The notes: generated by a model not told the origin, from the letters alone. 64,000 nt of DNA from Zoogloea oleivorans (GCA_030157785.1 JAOAUC010000002.1:31083-95082), one strand, 5' to 3'. Counted from the first letter of the stretch, positions 35,500 through 44,596 are shown. Made by a program: numbers and translations.

Positions 35500-36606
35500 T
35501 CAGTAGAGCACCACCGAGCGGATCGATTCGCCCTTCTTCATCAGGTCGAAGCCGTCGTTGATCTGGTCGAGCGTGAGGGTGTGAGTGATCAGGTCGTCGA
35601 TGTTCAGCTTGCCTTCCATGTACCAGTCGACGATCTTCGGCACGTCGGTACGGCCACGGGCGCCGCCGAAAGCCGACCCCTTCCAGACCCGGCCGGTGAC
35701 CAGCTGGAACGGACGCGTCGAGATTTCGGCACCGGCTTCGGCCACGCCGATGATCACCGACTGGCCCCAGCCCTTGTGGGTGCACTCGAGGGCCTGGCGC
35801 ATCACCTTGGTGTTGCCGATGCACTCGAAGCTGTAGTCGGCGCCGCCGTCGGTGAGCTGGACGATGTGATCGACCACGTTTTCGACGTCGCTCGGGTTGA
35901 TGAAGTGGGTCATGCCGAACTTGCGGGCCATGGCTTCACGGCGGGGGTTCAGATCGACCCCGATGATCTTGTCGGCGCCGACCATCTTGGCCGCCTGGAT
36001 CACGTTGAGGCCGATGCCGCCGAGGCCGAACACCACCACGTTGGCCCCGGCCTCAACCTTGGCGGTGAAGATCACGGCGCCCACGCCGGTGGTCACGCCG
36101 CAGCCGATGTAGCAGACCTTGTCGAAGGGCGCGTCGTTGCGGATCTTGGCCAGGGCGATCTCGGGCACCACGATGTAGTTCGAGAAGGTGGAGGTGCCCA
36201 TGTAGTGCAGGATGGGCTTGCCATCCAGGCTGAAGCGGCTGGTGGCGTCGGGCATCAGGCCGCGGCCCTGGGTGCTGCGGATCTTCTGGCACAGGTTGGT
36301 CTTCTGCGACAGGCAGAACTTGCACTCGCGGCATTCCGGCGTGTAGAGCGGAATCACGTGGTCGCCGGCGCGCAGGGACTTCACGTCCGGGCCGACATCG
36401 ACAACCACACCGGCGCCTTCATGGCCGAGGATGGCCGGGAAGAGGCCTTCCGGATCGGCCCCGGAGAGCGTGTAGTAATCGGTGTGACAGATGCCGGTGG
36501 CCTTGATCTCGACCAGCACTTCACCGGACTTGGGGCCTTCGAGGTCGACGGTTTCGATGGTCAGCGGGGCGCCGGCCTTCCAGGCAACGGCTGCGCGGGT
36601 TTTCAT
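35500..36606 (-). CDS. frmA: S-(hydroxymethyl)glutathione dehydrogenase (class III alcohol dehydrogenase)
   Basis: A zinc- and NAD-dependent enzyme that oxidises the formaldehyde-glutathione adduct. The 368-residue protein has the catalytic zinc site ([20 protein letters not shown]), the structural zinc loop [15 protein letters not shown], and the nucleotide fold [29 protein letters not shown]. It depends on glutathione from gshA-gshB in the same window. No frmR or other formaldehyde sensor is adjacent. Confidence 0.97.
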   Translation of the reverse strand: MKTRAAVAWKAGAPLTIETVDLEGPKSGEVLVEIKATGICHTDYYTLSGADPEGLFPAILGHEGAGVVVDVGPDVKSLRAGDHVIPLYTPECRECKFCLSQKTNLCQKIRSTQGRGLMPDATSRFSLDGKPILHYMGTSTFSNYIVVPEIALAKIRNDAPFDKVCYIGCGVTTGVGAVIFTAKVEAGANVVVFGLGGIGLNVIQAAKMVGADKIIGVDLNPRREAMARKFGMTHFINPSDVENVVDHIVQLTDGGADYSFECIGNTKVMRQALECTHKGWGQSVIIGVAEAGAEISTRPFQLVTGRVWKGSAFGGARGRTDVPKIVDWYMEGKLNIDDLITHTLTLDQINDGFDLMKKGESIRSVVLY

Positions 36607-36645
36607 TGCTGTTCTCCTTGGGGGATGGGGAGTAATTGGTTTTTG

Positions 36646-37230
36646 CTAGAGCTGTTTCTCGTCGCGGATGCGCTTGCTGACGGCCGGCGGATGGTGCTGC
36701 CCCATGGACCGCAGCAGCGCGAACAGGTTCTCGTCGACCTGCAGCAGACCACGATTCTCGCTCTTCATGAAGCCTTCACTGACGCCCCGGTCGAGCATCT
36801 GGATCAGGGGCTGGTAATAGCCTTCGGTATTGAGCAGACCGACCGGCTTGTTGTGAAAGCCGAGCTGGGCCCAGGTGAGAATCTCGAAGAGCTCCTCGAA
36901 GGTGCCGAGGCCGCCCGGCAGGGCGATGAAGCCGTCCGCCAGTTCGGCCATGCGCGCCTTGCGGGTGTGCATGGAATCGACCACTTCGAGCCGGGTCAGG
37001 CCTTCGTGGCCGACCTCCCACTCGAGCAGCGCACGGGGAATCACCCCCACCACCTTGCCGCCGGCCGCCAGGCAGGCGTCGGCAACGATGCCCATCAGGC
37101 CGACGTTGCCGCCGCCATACACCAGCTCGATGCCCCGTTCGGCAAACAGCCTGCCGAGGGCTTCAGCGGCTTCCCGGTAGGCCGGACGCACGCCGGGCCG
37201 GGAACCGCAGAACACACAGATGCGCCGCAT
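36646..37230 (-). CDS. LOG family protein (TIGR00730, cytokinin riboside phosphohydrolase-like)
   Basis: A 194-residue Rossmann protein with [40 protein letters not shown] and the signature [15 protein letters not shown] enzymes release the base from nucleoside 5'-monophosphates; in bacteria the physiological role is often unclear. The ATG at 37230 fits the family; longer reading frames are unconserved. It lies 39 bp before frmA on the same strand. Confidence 0.9.
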   Translation of the reverse strand: MRRICVFCGSRPGVRPAYREAAEALGRLFAERGIELVYGGGNVGLMGIVADACLAAGGKVVGVIPRALLEWEVGHEGLTRLEVVDSMHTRKARMAELADGFIALPGGLGTFEELFEILTWAQLGFHNKPVGLLNTEGYYQPLIQMLDRGVSEGFMKSENRGLLQVDENLFALLRSMGQHHPPAVSKRIRDEKQL

Positions 37231-37243
37231 CGCTGCCTCCGCC

Positions 37244-37846
37244 TCAGAACGGGCCTTTTTCCAGCCAGCGTTCAAGCTGGGGAAGACGGTCGTTGCCCCA
37301 GAAAGCCTCGCCCTCGACGATGAAGAAGGGCGAGCCGAAAACACCGCGGGCTTCCGCCAGGTCGATCTCGGCCTTCAGGCGGGCCTTGGTGGCCGAATCG
37401 GAAAACGCGCCGGAGACCTCCTCCCGGTCGAGCTTGAGGGTTTCGGCGATTTCCAGCAGCACGGCCGTCTCGGCAATGTTGCGGCCATCAACGAAGTAGG
37501 CGCGGAACACCGCGTGGGCGAAGGCCCGGGCTTCGTCGGGGTTGCGGTCGTTGAGCCACTGGAAGGCCCGCGCGGCGTGTTCGGTATGCACCGGATACTG
37601 GGCCGGCTCGGCATAAGGAATGCCGAAGAACACCGCCGAGCGGGCGGTGTCACGCATCACGTATTCGGAGCGCAGCAGCGCGGTAGGGATCTTCATGCCG
37701 CCCTGGGGCTGAAACTGGGCATCCAGCACAATGGCGTGCCACATCACCGCCCGGTTGTGCCTGGCCGCCAGCGCGTCAATCTGCTCGGAGGCCAGGTAGC
37801 CGTAGGGCGATGAAAAATCGAAGTAGAAATCGATGGGTGCGGACAT
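37244..37846 (-). CDS. DsbA-family / 2-hydroxychromene-2-carboxylate isomerase-like protein
   Basis: A 200-residue thioredoxin-fold protein of the kappa-GST/HCCA isomerase group. It opens with [20 protein letters not shown], where the SSPY Ser replaces the redox Cys, and ends [28 protein letters not shown]. Such enzymes use glutathione; the original substrate is an intermediate of naphthalene degradation, but no other aromatic degradation gene is nearby. A general glutathione-dependent role is more likely here. Confidence 0.87.
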   Translation of the reverse strand: MSAPIDFYFDFSSPYGYLASEQIDALAARHNRAVMWHAIVLDAQFQPQGGMKIPTALLRSEYVMRDTARSAVFFGIPYAEPAQYPVHTEHAARAFQWLNDRNPDEARAFAHAVFRAYFVDGRNIAETAVLLEIAETLKLDREEVSGAFSDSATKARLKAEIDLAEARGVFGSPFFIVEGEAFWGNDRLPQLERWLEKGPF

Positions 37847-37918
37847 GGGTTCTCCGGATGTCGGTGGGACGAATTGGGCTCAGCCGGCATTATCCATGGC
37901 TATCCGCAGACTGGTGCG

Positions 37919-38356
37919 CTAAGAAGCCCCCTTCGGCCACAGGACCATCTGGGTACAGCGGAACAGGGCCAGGCGCTTGCCCTTGCCCGTCACTTCCGCA
38001 TCCCACACCTGGGTGCTGCGTCCCAGATGCACGGCGGTCGCTTCGCACAACAGCAGGCCTTCGGTCTGGGTGCCGAAGAAGTTGCTCTTCAGCTCGACAG
38101 TGGTGAAGCTCTGCGCGCCGTCGGGCAGGTGGGCGACGGTAGCGTAGCCGGCCGACGTGTCAGCCAGCGCAATGATCGTCGCCGCGTGCAGGAAACCGTT
38201 CGGCGCCAGCATCTCGGGGCGAATCAACAACTGCGACGACAAGCGGCCCGGTTCGAGGGCAATCATCTCCAGGCCGAACCATCCCGGCAAATGCCCCGCG
38301 CCGCGGGCGTTGAGGCTGGCGAGGTCGACGTCCTCGCGCAATGTGAATCCAGCCAT
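37919..38356 (-). CDS. PaaI family thioesterase (hotdog fold)
   Basis: A 145-residue hotdog protein. NGFLHAATIIALADTSAGYATVAHLPDGAQSFTTVELKSNFF is the PaaI-type core with the catalytic Asp (LADTSAG), followed by EATAVHLGRSTQVWDAEVTG. It likely hydrolyses an acyl- or aryl-CoA thioester; the substrate is unknown. It follows the GNAT-carbonic anhydrase gene by 31 bp. Confidence 0.87.
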   Translation of the reverse strand: MAGFTLREDVDLASLNARGAGHLPGWFGLEMIALEPGRLSSQLLIRPEMLAPNGFLHAATIIALADTSAGYATVAHLPDGAQSFTTVELKSNFFGTQTEGLLLCEATAVHLGRSTQVWDAEVTGKGKRLALFRCTQMVLWPKGAS

Positions 38357-38387
38357 GCTCTCTCCTTGGTCTGGCCGTGTTCCGGCC

Positions 38388-39530
38388 TCAGGCTTCCAGT
38401 GCTTCGAGTGCCGCCAGGTAACGCGGCACCAGGTCGTCCCGACGGCTGACGTTGATCCCCAGATCGCGGATCAGCCCGTCCTTCAGGCCATACACCCAGC
38501 CGTGCACCGTCAGGCGCTGGCCGCGCTTCCAGGCGTCCTGCACAACGATGGTCTGGCAGACGTTCACCACCTGTTCGAGGGCGTTGAGTTCGCACAGGCG
38601 GTCGTGGCGCATCTCGAGGGGCAGCAGGTCGACCCGGTCGGTGTGCTTCACATGCACGTCCTGCACATGGCGCAGCCACAGATCCACCAGCCCGACCCGG
38701 TCGCGACGCAGGGCTGCGCCCACGCCGCCGCAACCGTAGTGACCAACCACCATGATGTGCTTCACCTTGAGCACATCGACGGCGTACTGGATCACCGACA
38801 GGCAGTTGAGATCGGTATGCACCACCACATTGGCCACGTTGCGATGCACGAAGACCTCGCCCGGCAACAGGCCGATGATCTCGTTGGCCGGCACGCGGGA
38901 GTCGGAGCAGCCGATCCACAGGTATTCGGGGTTCTGCAGCGTGGACAGCTTTTCGAAGAAACCCGGGTCCACCTGGCGCATCTTGCGCGACCAGGCCAGG
39001 TTGTAATCGAAGAGGTGGAACAGGTTCTCGTTCTTGATCTCCGCCTCGGACCAGTTATCCAGGTCCAGCGTCAGGAACATCGTGCCTTCCACCCCGGTCG
39101 GGTAGTAGGACGGCGCCTCCTTGAAGCCCAGCTCCCGATACAGCTTCACGGCAATGCGCATGGCCGGCAGGGTATCAAGCATCACCTTGTGATAACCGAG
39201 AACCTTCGCCGCCTTGATCGCCGCCAGGGCCAGCACGCGGCCAACGCCGTTGCCGCGGACTTCCGGCTCCACATAGAGCCGCTTCATTTCGCAGACACCT
39301 TCGGTCGCCTGGCGAAGGCCGACACAACCGGCCGGCTTGCCGTCGAGTTCGGCGAAGAACAGCCGGCCGGTCGGCGCCGAGTAGGCCCCCGGCAGGGACG
39401 CCATCTCTTCGGCGAAGTTCTGAAAGCACAGGTCGACGCCCAGCCAGCCGGCGTAATTTCGGAAGAACTGCCGGACGTGTTCGATTTCGGCATGGTCATC
39501 AGGACCGAGAACGCGAAGTATTACTGCCAT
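38388..39530 (-). CDS. Fusion: GNAT acetyltransferase + beta-carbonic anhydrase
   Basis: A 380-residue two-domain protein. Residues 1 to about 158 form a GNAT domain with MKRLYVEPEVRGNGVGRVLA (acetyl-CoA loop R92-G-N-G-V-G97) and YRELGFKEAP. After a short linker, residues about 165-380 form a beta-carbonic anhydrase with zinc ligands C208 and D210 in CSDSRVPANE, and H264 and C267 in HYGCGG. All key residues of both domains are present. Similar fusions have been annotated elsewhere as bifunctional, from memory. A perfect 22-bp palindrome lies about 100 bp upstream. Confidence 0.9.
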   Translation of the reverse strand: MAVILRVLGPDDHAEIEHVRQFFRNYAGWLGVDLCFQNFAEEMASLPGAYSAPTGRLFFAELDGKPAGCVGLRQATEGVCEMKRLYVEPEVRGNGVGRVLALAAIKAAKVLGYHKVMLDTLPAMRIAVKLYRELGFKEAPSYYPTGVEGTMFLTLDLDNWSEAEIKNENLFHLFDYNLAWSRKMRQVDPGFFEKLSTLQNPEYLWIGCSDSRVPANEIIGLLPGEVFVHRNVANVVVHTDLNCLSVIQYAVDVLKVKHIMVVGHYGCGGVGAALRRDRVGLVDLWLRHVQDVHVKHTDRVDLLPLEMRHDRLCELNALEQVVNVCQTIVVQDAWKRGQRLTVHGWVYGLKDGLIRDLGINVSRRDDLVPRYLAALEALEA

Positions 39531-39631
39531 CGATCAACTCATCCAATAAGACGCAACAGGCCGACACGATACCCGTCCCGGCGCTCCGATTCATCCCCGA
39601 GGACGTTTTGGCGTATCTTCAGGGGCTTGTA

Positions 39632-39653
39632 ATTACGTTTACGTAAACGTAAT
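39632..39653. promoter_or_regulatory. Perfect 22-bp palindromic operator (MerR/LiuR-like)
   Basis: The half-site ATTACGTTTAC is followed by its exact reverse complement GTAAACGTAAT. It lies between the end of the MerR gene and the start of the GNAT-carbonic anhydrase gene, both read leftward, in an AT-rich patch. TTTACGTAAACG-type palindromes are, as I recall, the sites of LiuR-type MerR regulators, and the neighbouring regulator is of that type. The likely target is the GNAT-carbonic anhydrase promoter. Confidence 0.7.
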
Positions 39654-39667
39654 CTTACCGATAAAAA

Positions 39668-40105
39668 TCAGCTGCCATCGCCCAGGCGAGCGGCCAGTTC
39701 GGCGCGGGCTTCGGCCGCGCCGGCAGAATTTTCGGCAAGCATTTCGGTACATTGCCGCTCGAGGATTTCGATTTCACCGAGGACGGCGACGATATCTTCG
39801 CGCTGCTGCTCGATGGCCCGCCGGCGCTCCGCCAGCACGGACAGGAAGCGCCGCAACTGGGGCGCCGAGTTGCGCGCGCCATCGTACATGCCGAGGATTT
39901 CGCCGACCTCCGCGAGCGACAGGCCGAGGCGCTTGCCGCGCAGGATCAGGCGCAGGCGGGTACGGTCGCGCTTGGCATAGATACGGTTACGGCCGGAGCG
40001 GGTCGGCGAGAGCAGTCCCTCGTCTTCATAAAAACGTATCGCCCGTGGCGTAATCTCGAACTCGCGGGCGAGCTCGGTGATGGTGTAGGTTTGTTCCTGG
40101 CTCAT
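39668..40105 (-). CDS. MerR family transcriptional regulator (LiuR-like)
   Basis: A 145-residue regulator: winged HTH YTITELAREFEITPRAIRFYEDEGLLSPTRSGRNRIYAKRDRTRLRLILRGKRLGLSLAEVGEIL, a long dimer helix and a short acidic tail without the Cys residues of metal sensors. The sequence resembles LiuR, the branched-chain amino acid/acyl-CoA regulator, but no leucine degradation genes are close. The ATG at 40105 is used because the family starts right before YTI-EL. It is divergent from the MBL-phaC genes over 118 bp. Confidence 0.88.
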   Translation of the reverse strand: MSQEQTYTITELAREFEITPRAIRFYEDEGLLSPTRSGRNRIYAKRDRTRLRLILRGKRLGLSLAEVGEILGMYDGARNSAPQLRRFLSVLAERRRAIEQQREDIVAVLGEIEILERQCTEMLAENSAGAAEARAELAARLGDGS

Positions 40106-40195
40106 GAATCGGACGGGACGCGCAGCGTTGGCGGACGGGACAAAGGCCAGTAAATCAGATTTCGCGGGCGCGGGCAACGCAAGCCCCGAAACACA

Positions 40196-40201
40196 TATAA
40201 C
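40196..40201 (+). promoter_or_regulatory. Possible -10 box for the MBL-phaC genes
   Basis: TATAAC lies 22 bp before the ATG at 40224 in an otherwise GC-rich spacer. No good -35 is seen, so an activator may be needed if this is used. Confidence 0.3.
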
Positions 40202-40223
40202 GAGAACCCAGGAGAACACGCCC

Positions 40224-41246
40224 ATGAGTCCCCAACTCGAATACCCCTTCGACACCCTGCCCGGCGCGGGCGAAACCCGGCAGATTGCCCCCGGCGTGCA
40301 CTGGATCCGCATGCCCCTGCCCTTCGCGCTGGACCACATCAACCTGTGGCTGATCGAGGACGGCGATGGCTTTGCCATCGTGGACAGCGGCTACGGCGTA
40401 GACAGCACGCGGGAAGCCTGGGAGGCCATCCTCGGCAAACTCGACAAGCCGGTCACGCAGATCATCGTCACCCACTGCCACCCCGACCATCTCGGCCTCG
40501 CCCAGTGGCTGGCCGAAAAGACAGGCGCACCGGTCACCATGACGCTCGGTGAATTCCTCGCCGGCCACGCCCTGTGGAACCAGCTGCCGGGCTACGACGT
40601 CACCTCGATGGTGGCCCAGTTCCGCCGCCACGGCCTCGACGAGGCCCGCTGTGAAGCCCTTGGCGGCCGCGGCAATGCCTACAAGCGCGGCGTCCCCTCG
40701 CTGCCCGCCAGCTACCGACGCGTCATTGGTGGCGACGTGCTGCACATCGGCGGACAGGGCTGGCAGGTCATCATCGGCCACGGCCATTCGCCGGAACACA
40801 TGGCGCTCTACTGCGAAGCTGCCGGCATCCTCATTTCCGGCGACATGCTGCTGCCGCGCATCTCGACCAATGTCAGCGTTTTTGCGGCCACGCCGGACGA
40901 CGATCCCCTCGGCCGATTCCTTGATTCGATCAGGAGTTTCAAGCAGTTGCCGGTAGCCACGCTCGTGCTACCATCCCACGGGAAACCCTTCCGCAATATC
41001 GGATTGCGCGTGGATCAGCTCGTCGAGCACCATGACGCCCGCTGTGCGGAACTTCTCGCGGCCTGTACCGTGCCCCGTAGTGCGGGGGAACTGCTTACAA
41101 CGCTGTTTCCGCGTGAGCTGGATACGCATCAAGTCATGTTCGCCATGGGGGAAGCTATCGCCCATCTGAACCATCTCGTGCGCAAAAGGGAGGTGTACGG
41201 GTCAGTAGGGGACGATAGCGTTGTCCGTTTCATCAAAAGCAATTAA
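40224..41246 (+). CDS. Metallo-beta-lactamase-fold hydrolase upstream of phaC
   Basis: A 340-residue MBL-fold enzyme. Motifs: THCHPDHLGLAQWL (HxHxDH), IIGHGHSPEHMALYC, SGDMLLPRIS and LPSHGKPF, giving a complete zinc site, then a C-terminal helical domain ending in HLNHLVRKREVYGS. GGAG sits 10 bp before the ATG. The gene ends only 16 bp before phaC on the same strand, so a link to CoA-thioester or hydroxyalkanoate metabolism is plausible; this is inference. Confidence 0.87.
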   Translation: MSPQLEYPFDTLPGAGETRQIAPGVHWIRMPLPFALDHINLWLIEDGDGFAIVDSGYGVDSTREAWEAILGKLDKPVTQIIVTHCHPDHLGLAQWLAEKTGAPVTMTLGEFLAGHALWNQLPGYDVTSMVAQFRRHGLDEARCEALGGRGNAYKRGVPSLPASYRRVIGGDVLHIGGQGWQVIIGHGHSPEHMALYCEAAGILISGDMLLPRISTNVSVFAATPDDDPLGRFLDSIRSFKQLPVATLVLPSHGKPFRNIGLRVDQLVEHHDARCAELLAACTVPRSAGELLTTLFPRELDTHQVMFAMGEAIAHLNHLVRKREVYGSVGDDSVVRFIKSN

Positions 41247-41262
41247 TCAGGAGAATCCAAGA

Positions 41263-43089
41263 ATGGCTGCGCCAGAAAAAGAAGTCGCCAAGTCCGAGTT
41301 GCCGGACCCCAAAGAAGTCGCCAAGACCTACGCGGAAGTTGCGCAGCGGGCCTCCAAGTTGCTCGCCGACCACATGCAGAAGCAGGTGAAGAAGGGCATC
41401 ACCGCCCCGTCCGACGAGCTGGGAATCGCCCAGGCATTCATGGACATGATGGGCAAGCTGCTCGCCAATCCGTACCGCCTGGCCCAGGCCCAGATGAACC
41501 TGGTGTGGGATTACTTCTCCCTGTGGCAACACTCCATGATGCGCTTCAGCGGCATGGGCGCAGGCAGCCCGATCGCCTCGCCGGCCAAGGACGACAAGCG
41601 TTTCAAGGATGAAGAATGGCAGGAACACTTCCTGTTCGACTACATCAAGCAGTCCTACCTGATTACCGCCCGCCACATCCACGACACGGTCTCCACCGTC
41701 GATGGCCTGGACGAACAATCCCAGAAGAAGGTCAACTTCTACACCCGTCAGTACATCGACGCCCTGTCCCCCTCCAACTTCGCCATGACCAACCCGGAAG
41801 TGTTCCGGGAAACCGTCAAGAGCCACGGCCAGAACCTGATCAAGGGTCTGAACAACCTGCTCCGCGACGTGGAAGAAGGCGACGGCAACCTGCGCGTCAA
41901 GATGACCGACACCACCGCCTTCGAGCTGGGGCGCAACGTCGCCACCACGCCGGGCAAGGTCGTCTTCCAGACCGAAATGATGCAGCTGCTGCAATACACG
42001 CCGAGCACCCCGGACGTCTCCAAGCGCCCGCTGCTGGTCGTGCCGCCGTGGATCAACAAGTTCTACATCCTCGACCTGCGCGAGAAAAACTCCTACATCA
42101 AGTGGTGCGTCGATCAAGGCCACACCGTATTCGTGATCTCCTGGGTCAACCCGGACGAGCGCCTGGCCGAGAAGAGCTTTGACTCCTATCTGCTCGAGGG
42201 CACCATGGCAGCCGTCGACGCCATCGTCGAACAGACCGGCGCCAAGGAAATCAACGCAGCCGGCTACTGTCTGGGCGGCACCCTGCTCGCCACCACGCTG
42301 GCCTACATGGCTGGCAAGAAAGACAAGCGCATCGCCTCCGGCACCTTCTTCACGACGATGACCGACTTCGCCGATCCGGGCGAACTCTCCGTCTTCCTCG
42401 ACGAAGGCCAGATCACCAGCCTCGAAAAGAAGATGTTCGAGCGCGGTTACCTGGAAGGCTCCGAGATGGCCGGCACCTTCAACATGCTGCGCGCCAACGA
42501 CCTGATCTGGTCCTTCGTGGTCAACAACTACCTGATGGGCAAGGATCCGTTCCCCTTCGACCTGCTGTACTGGAACTCCGATTCCACGCGCATGCCGGCG
42601 AAGATGCACAGCTTCTACCTGCGCAACATGTACCTGAACAACCTGCTCAAGGAGCCGGGTGGCATCGAGGTCGCTGGCGTGCCCATCGACCTCTCCAAGA
42701 TCAAGGTTCCGACCTACTTCATCTCGACCATCGAAGACCACATCGCCCCGTGGAAGAGCACCTACTCCGGTGCCCGCCACTTCGGCGGCAACGTGCGCTT
42801 CGTGCTCGGCGGCTCCGGCCACATCGCCGGCATCGTCAACCCGCCGGCCGCCAACAAGTACGGCTACTGGGTCACCCCGGGCGACAAGCTGCCGGAAACC
42901 GCCGACGAGTTCTTCGCCGGCGCCGAGCAGCATCCGGGTTCCTGGTGGACCGACTGGCAAGCCTGGCTCATGGGCCAGGACAGCAGCAAGGTTCCCGCCC
43001 GCGACCCCGTCAAGGGCAAGCTGACGGTGCTCGAAGATGCACCGGGCTCCTTCGTCAAGGCCCGTCTGGACGCCAAGAAGGCCGCCTGA
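41263..43089 (+). CDS. phaC: Poly(3-hydroxyalkanoate) synthase, class I
   Basis: Polymerises 3-hydroxyacyl-CoA into storage polyester at the granule surface. The 608-residue protein has the lipase-like box with catalytic C336 in NAAGYCLGGTLLA, the Asp in ISTIEDHIAPW and the His in GGSGHIAGIVNPP. The length and N-terminal domain (YRLAQAQMNLVWDYFSLW) are those of class I. AGGAGA precedes the ATG at 41263. No phaA, phaB or phasin gene is adjacent. A strong terminator follows. Confidence 0.96.
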   Translation: MAAPEKEVAKSELPDPKEVAKTYAEVAQRASKLLADHMQKQVKKGITAPSDELGIAQAFMDMMGKLLANPYRLAQAQMNLVWDYFSLWQHSMMRFSGMGAGSPIASPAKDDKRFKDEEWQEHFLFDYIKQSYLITARHIHDTVSTVDGLDEQSQKKVNFYTRQYIDALSPSNFAMTNPEVFRETVKSHGQNLIKGLNNLLRDVEEGDGNLRVKMTDTTAFELGRNVATTPGKVVFQTEMMQLLQYTPSTPDVSKRPLLVVPPWINKFYILDLREKNSYIKWCVDQGHTVFVISWVNPDERLAEKSFDSYLLEGTMAAVDAIVEQTGAKEINAAGYCLGGTLLATTLAYMAGKKDKRIASGTFFTTMTDFADPGELSVFLDEGQITSLEKKMFERGYLEGSEMAGTFNMLRANDLIWSFVVNNYLMGKDPFPFDLLYWNSDSTRMPAKMHSFYLRNMYLNNLLKEPGGIEVAGVPIDLSKIKVPTYFISTIEDHIAPWKSTYSGARHFGGNVRFVLGGSGHIAGIVNPPAANKYGYWVTPGDKLPETADEFFAGAEQHPGSWWTDWQAWLMGQDSSKVPARDPVKGKLTVLEDAPGSFVKARLDAKKAA

Positions 43090-43109
43090 TCATCAGGTAA
43101 CGCCAATCG

Positions 43110-43139
43110 GAAAGGGGGCTTCGGCCCCCTTTCTTTTTT
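43110..43139 (+). terminator. Rho-independent terminator of phaC
   Basis: GAAAGGGGGC and GCCCCCTTTC form a perfect 10-bp stem around a TTCG tetraloop, followed by TTTTTT. It is among the clearest intrinsic terminators in the window. Confidence 0.95.
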
Positions 43140-43161
43140 ACCCTTTCCCTCAGGACCCCTC

Positions 43162-43662
43162 GTGGCCACCTACGCCCTCGACGCCCCCCTGCCCCACGGC
43201 CTACCGGTCATCCTCGACACCAATGTGGTGCTGTCCCTGTGGATGTTCGAAGATCCGGCCCTCGTGCGCCTGCGTGCCGCCGTGGAAAGCGGTGCCCTGC
43301 GCCCCTTCAGCCGGGAAGACTGCCTCGGCGAACTCGTCCGGGTGCTCGCCTATTCCCAGTTCGCCCAGCCCCCGGAGCGCCAGGTGGAAATCGCCGCCAC
43401 TTACCGGGCCCGCTGCACCCTCATCGAACCCGTCGAGCCACCTGTCTGCGAGCTGCCCAACTGCCTCGACCGGGACGACCAGAAGTTCCTCGAACTGGCC
43501 CGCGACAGCAACGCCCGGGCCCTGCTGACCCGCGACAAGCTGGTACTCAAGCTGGGCCGGCGTCCGGTCATCGCCGCCCGCTTTGCGATCATCACTCCAG
43601 AACGCGTGCAGGCCCTGCTCCCTCAGGTAGCGCCGACAGCACCGCTATGCCACAAAAATTAA
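43162..43662 (+). CDS. PIN-domain protein, putative toxin family
   Basis: A 166-residue PIN nuclease of the COG1569-like group. PVILDTNVVLSLWMF carries the first Asp, REDCLGELVRVLAY the Glu, and CLDRDDQKFLELARDSNARALLTRDKLVL the C-terminal Asp residues. The start is GTG at 43162. Members are called toxins, but no antitoxin gene lies on either side, so it may be a solitary housekeeping PIN nuclease. Confidence 0.8.
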   Translation: MATYALDAPLPHGLPVILDTNVVLSLWMFEDPALVRLRAAVESGALRPFSREDCLGELVRVLAYSQFAQPPERQVEIAATYRARCTLIEPVEPPVCELPNCLDRDDQKFLELARDSNARALLTRDKLVLKLGRRPVIAARFAIITPERVQALLPQVAPTAPLCHKN

Positions 43663-43732
43663 CATGCCATGGGGCTAAACACTGAAAAGAGCAGCTAGAC
43701 TGGATACCCAATCTTCACCAGGGAGCTTCTCC

Positions 43733-44551
43733 ATGGCTATCGAATCCGGTCTCGACATCGGCAATATCGTCACCACTTATCTTATCCCGCTGGGCTGGAA
43801 GCTCGCCGGCGCCATCGCCCTGTGGATCATCGGCGGCTGGGCCATCAACCTCATCGGCAACCTGTCGAGTCGCGGCATGACCCGCCAGAAGGTCGAACCG
43901 ACCCTCATCCGCTACGTCGAAGCCACCCTGCGCGTGATCATGCGCATCGTGCTGGTCATCGTCATCCTGTCGGTATTCGGCATCGAAACCACCAGCTTCG
44001 CGGCCCTCATCGCCGCTGCCGGCGTAGCCATCGGCGTGGCCTGGAGCGGCCTGCTGTCCAACTTTGCGGCCGGTGCCTTCCTGATCATCCTGCGCCCCTT
44101 CAAGGTCGGCGATTTCATCAGCGGCGCCGGCATCACCGGTACCGTCAAGGAAATCGGTCTGTTCGCCACCACCATCGACCAGCCGGACAACGTGCGCACC
44201 ACCGTCGGCAACAACAAGCTGTTCTCCGACAACATCGTCAACTACACCCTCAACCCGTGCCGTCGCGTGGACCTGACCGCCCAGATCGCTCACGCGGTCG
44301 ACCCAAAGCAGGCCATCGAGCTCATCCGCACCCGTATCAGCCAGATCCCCAACGTGCAGAAGGATCCGGCCCCGGACGTGGAAATCCTCGAGTTCAACGC
44401 CGCCGGCACCAAGCTGGTCGTGCGCCCCTACTGCCACAACGACCATTACTGGCAGGTGTACTTCGATACCAACAAGGCCCTGGCCGAAGTCGGTGCCGCC
44501 AACGGCTGGCCGATCCCGGCCCCGCACCAGGTGCTGCGTCAGCCGGTTTAA
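43733..44551 (+). CDS. Small-conductance mechanosensitive channel (MscS family)
   Basis: A 272-residue MscS protein with three N-terminal transmembrane segments. The pore-lining segment includes FAALIAAAGVAIGVAWSGLLSNFAAGAFLIILRPFKVGDFI, and the beta domain includes GTVKEIGLFATTIDQPDNVRTTVGNNKLFSDNIVNYT. It releases solutes on osmotic downshock. GGGAGC lies before the ATG. A bidirectional terminator separates it from the convergent BtuF-like gene. Confidence 0.93.
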   Translation: MAIESGLDIGNIVTTYLIPLGWKLAGAIALWIIGGWAINLIGNLSSRGMTRQKVEPTLIRYVEATLRVIMRIVLVIVILSVFGIETTSFAALIAAAGVAIGVAWSGLLSNFAAGAFLIILRPFKVGDFISGAGITGTVKEIGLFATTIDQPDNVRTTVGNNKLFSDNIVNYTLNPCRRVDLTAQIAHAVDPKQAIELIRTRISQIPNVQKDPAPDVEILEFNAAGTKLVVRPYCHNDHYWQVYFDTNKALAEVGAANGWPIPAPHQVLRQPV

Positions 44552-44569
44552 CGCAATTGCCCGAAACAA

Positions 44570-44594
44570 AACGCCCACCTCGCCGGTGGGCGTT
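44570..44594. terminator. Bidirectional terminator between convergent genes
   Basis: AACGCCCACC and GGTGGGCGTT form a perfect 10-bp stem with a TCGCC loop. A-rich sequence on the left and a short pyrimidine run on the right allow use in both directions. Confidence 0.8.
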
Positions 44595-44596
44595 CT

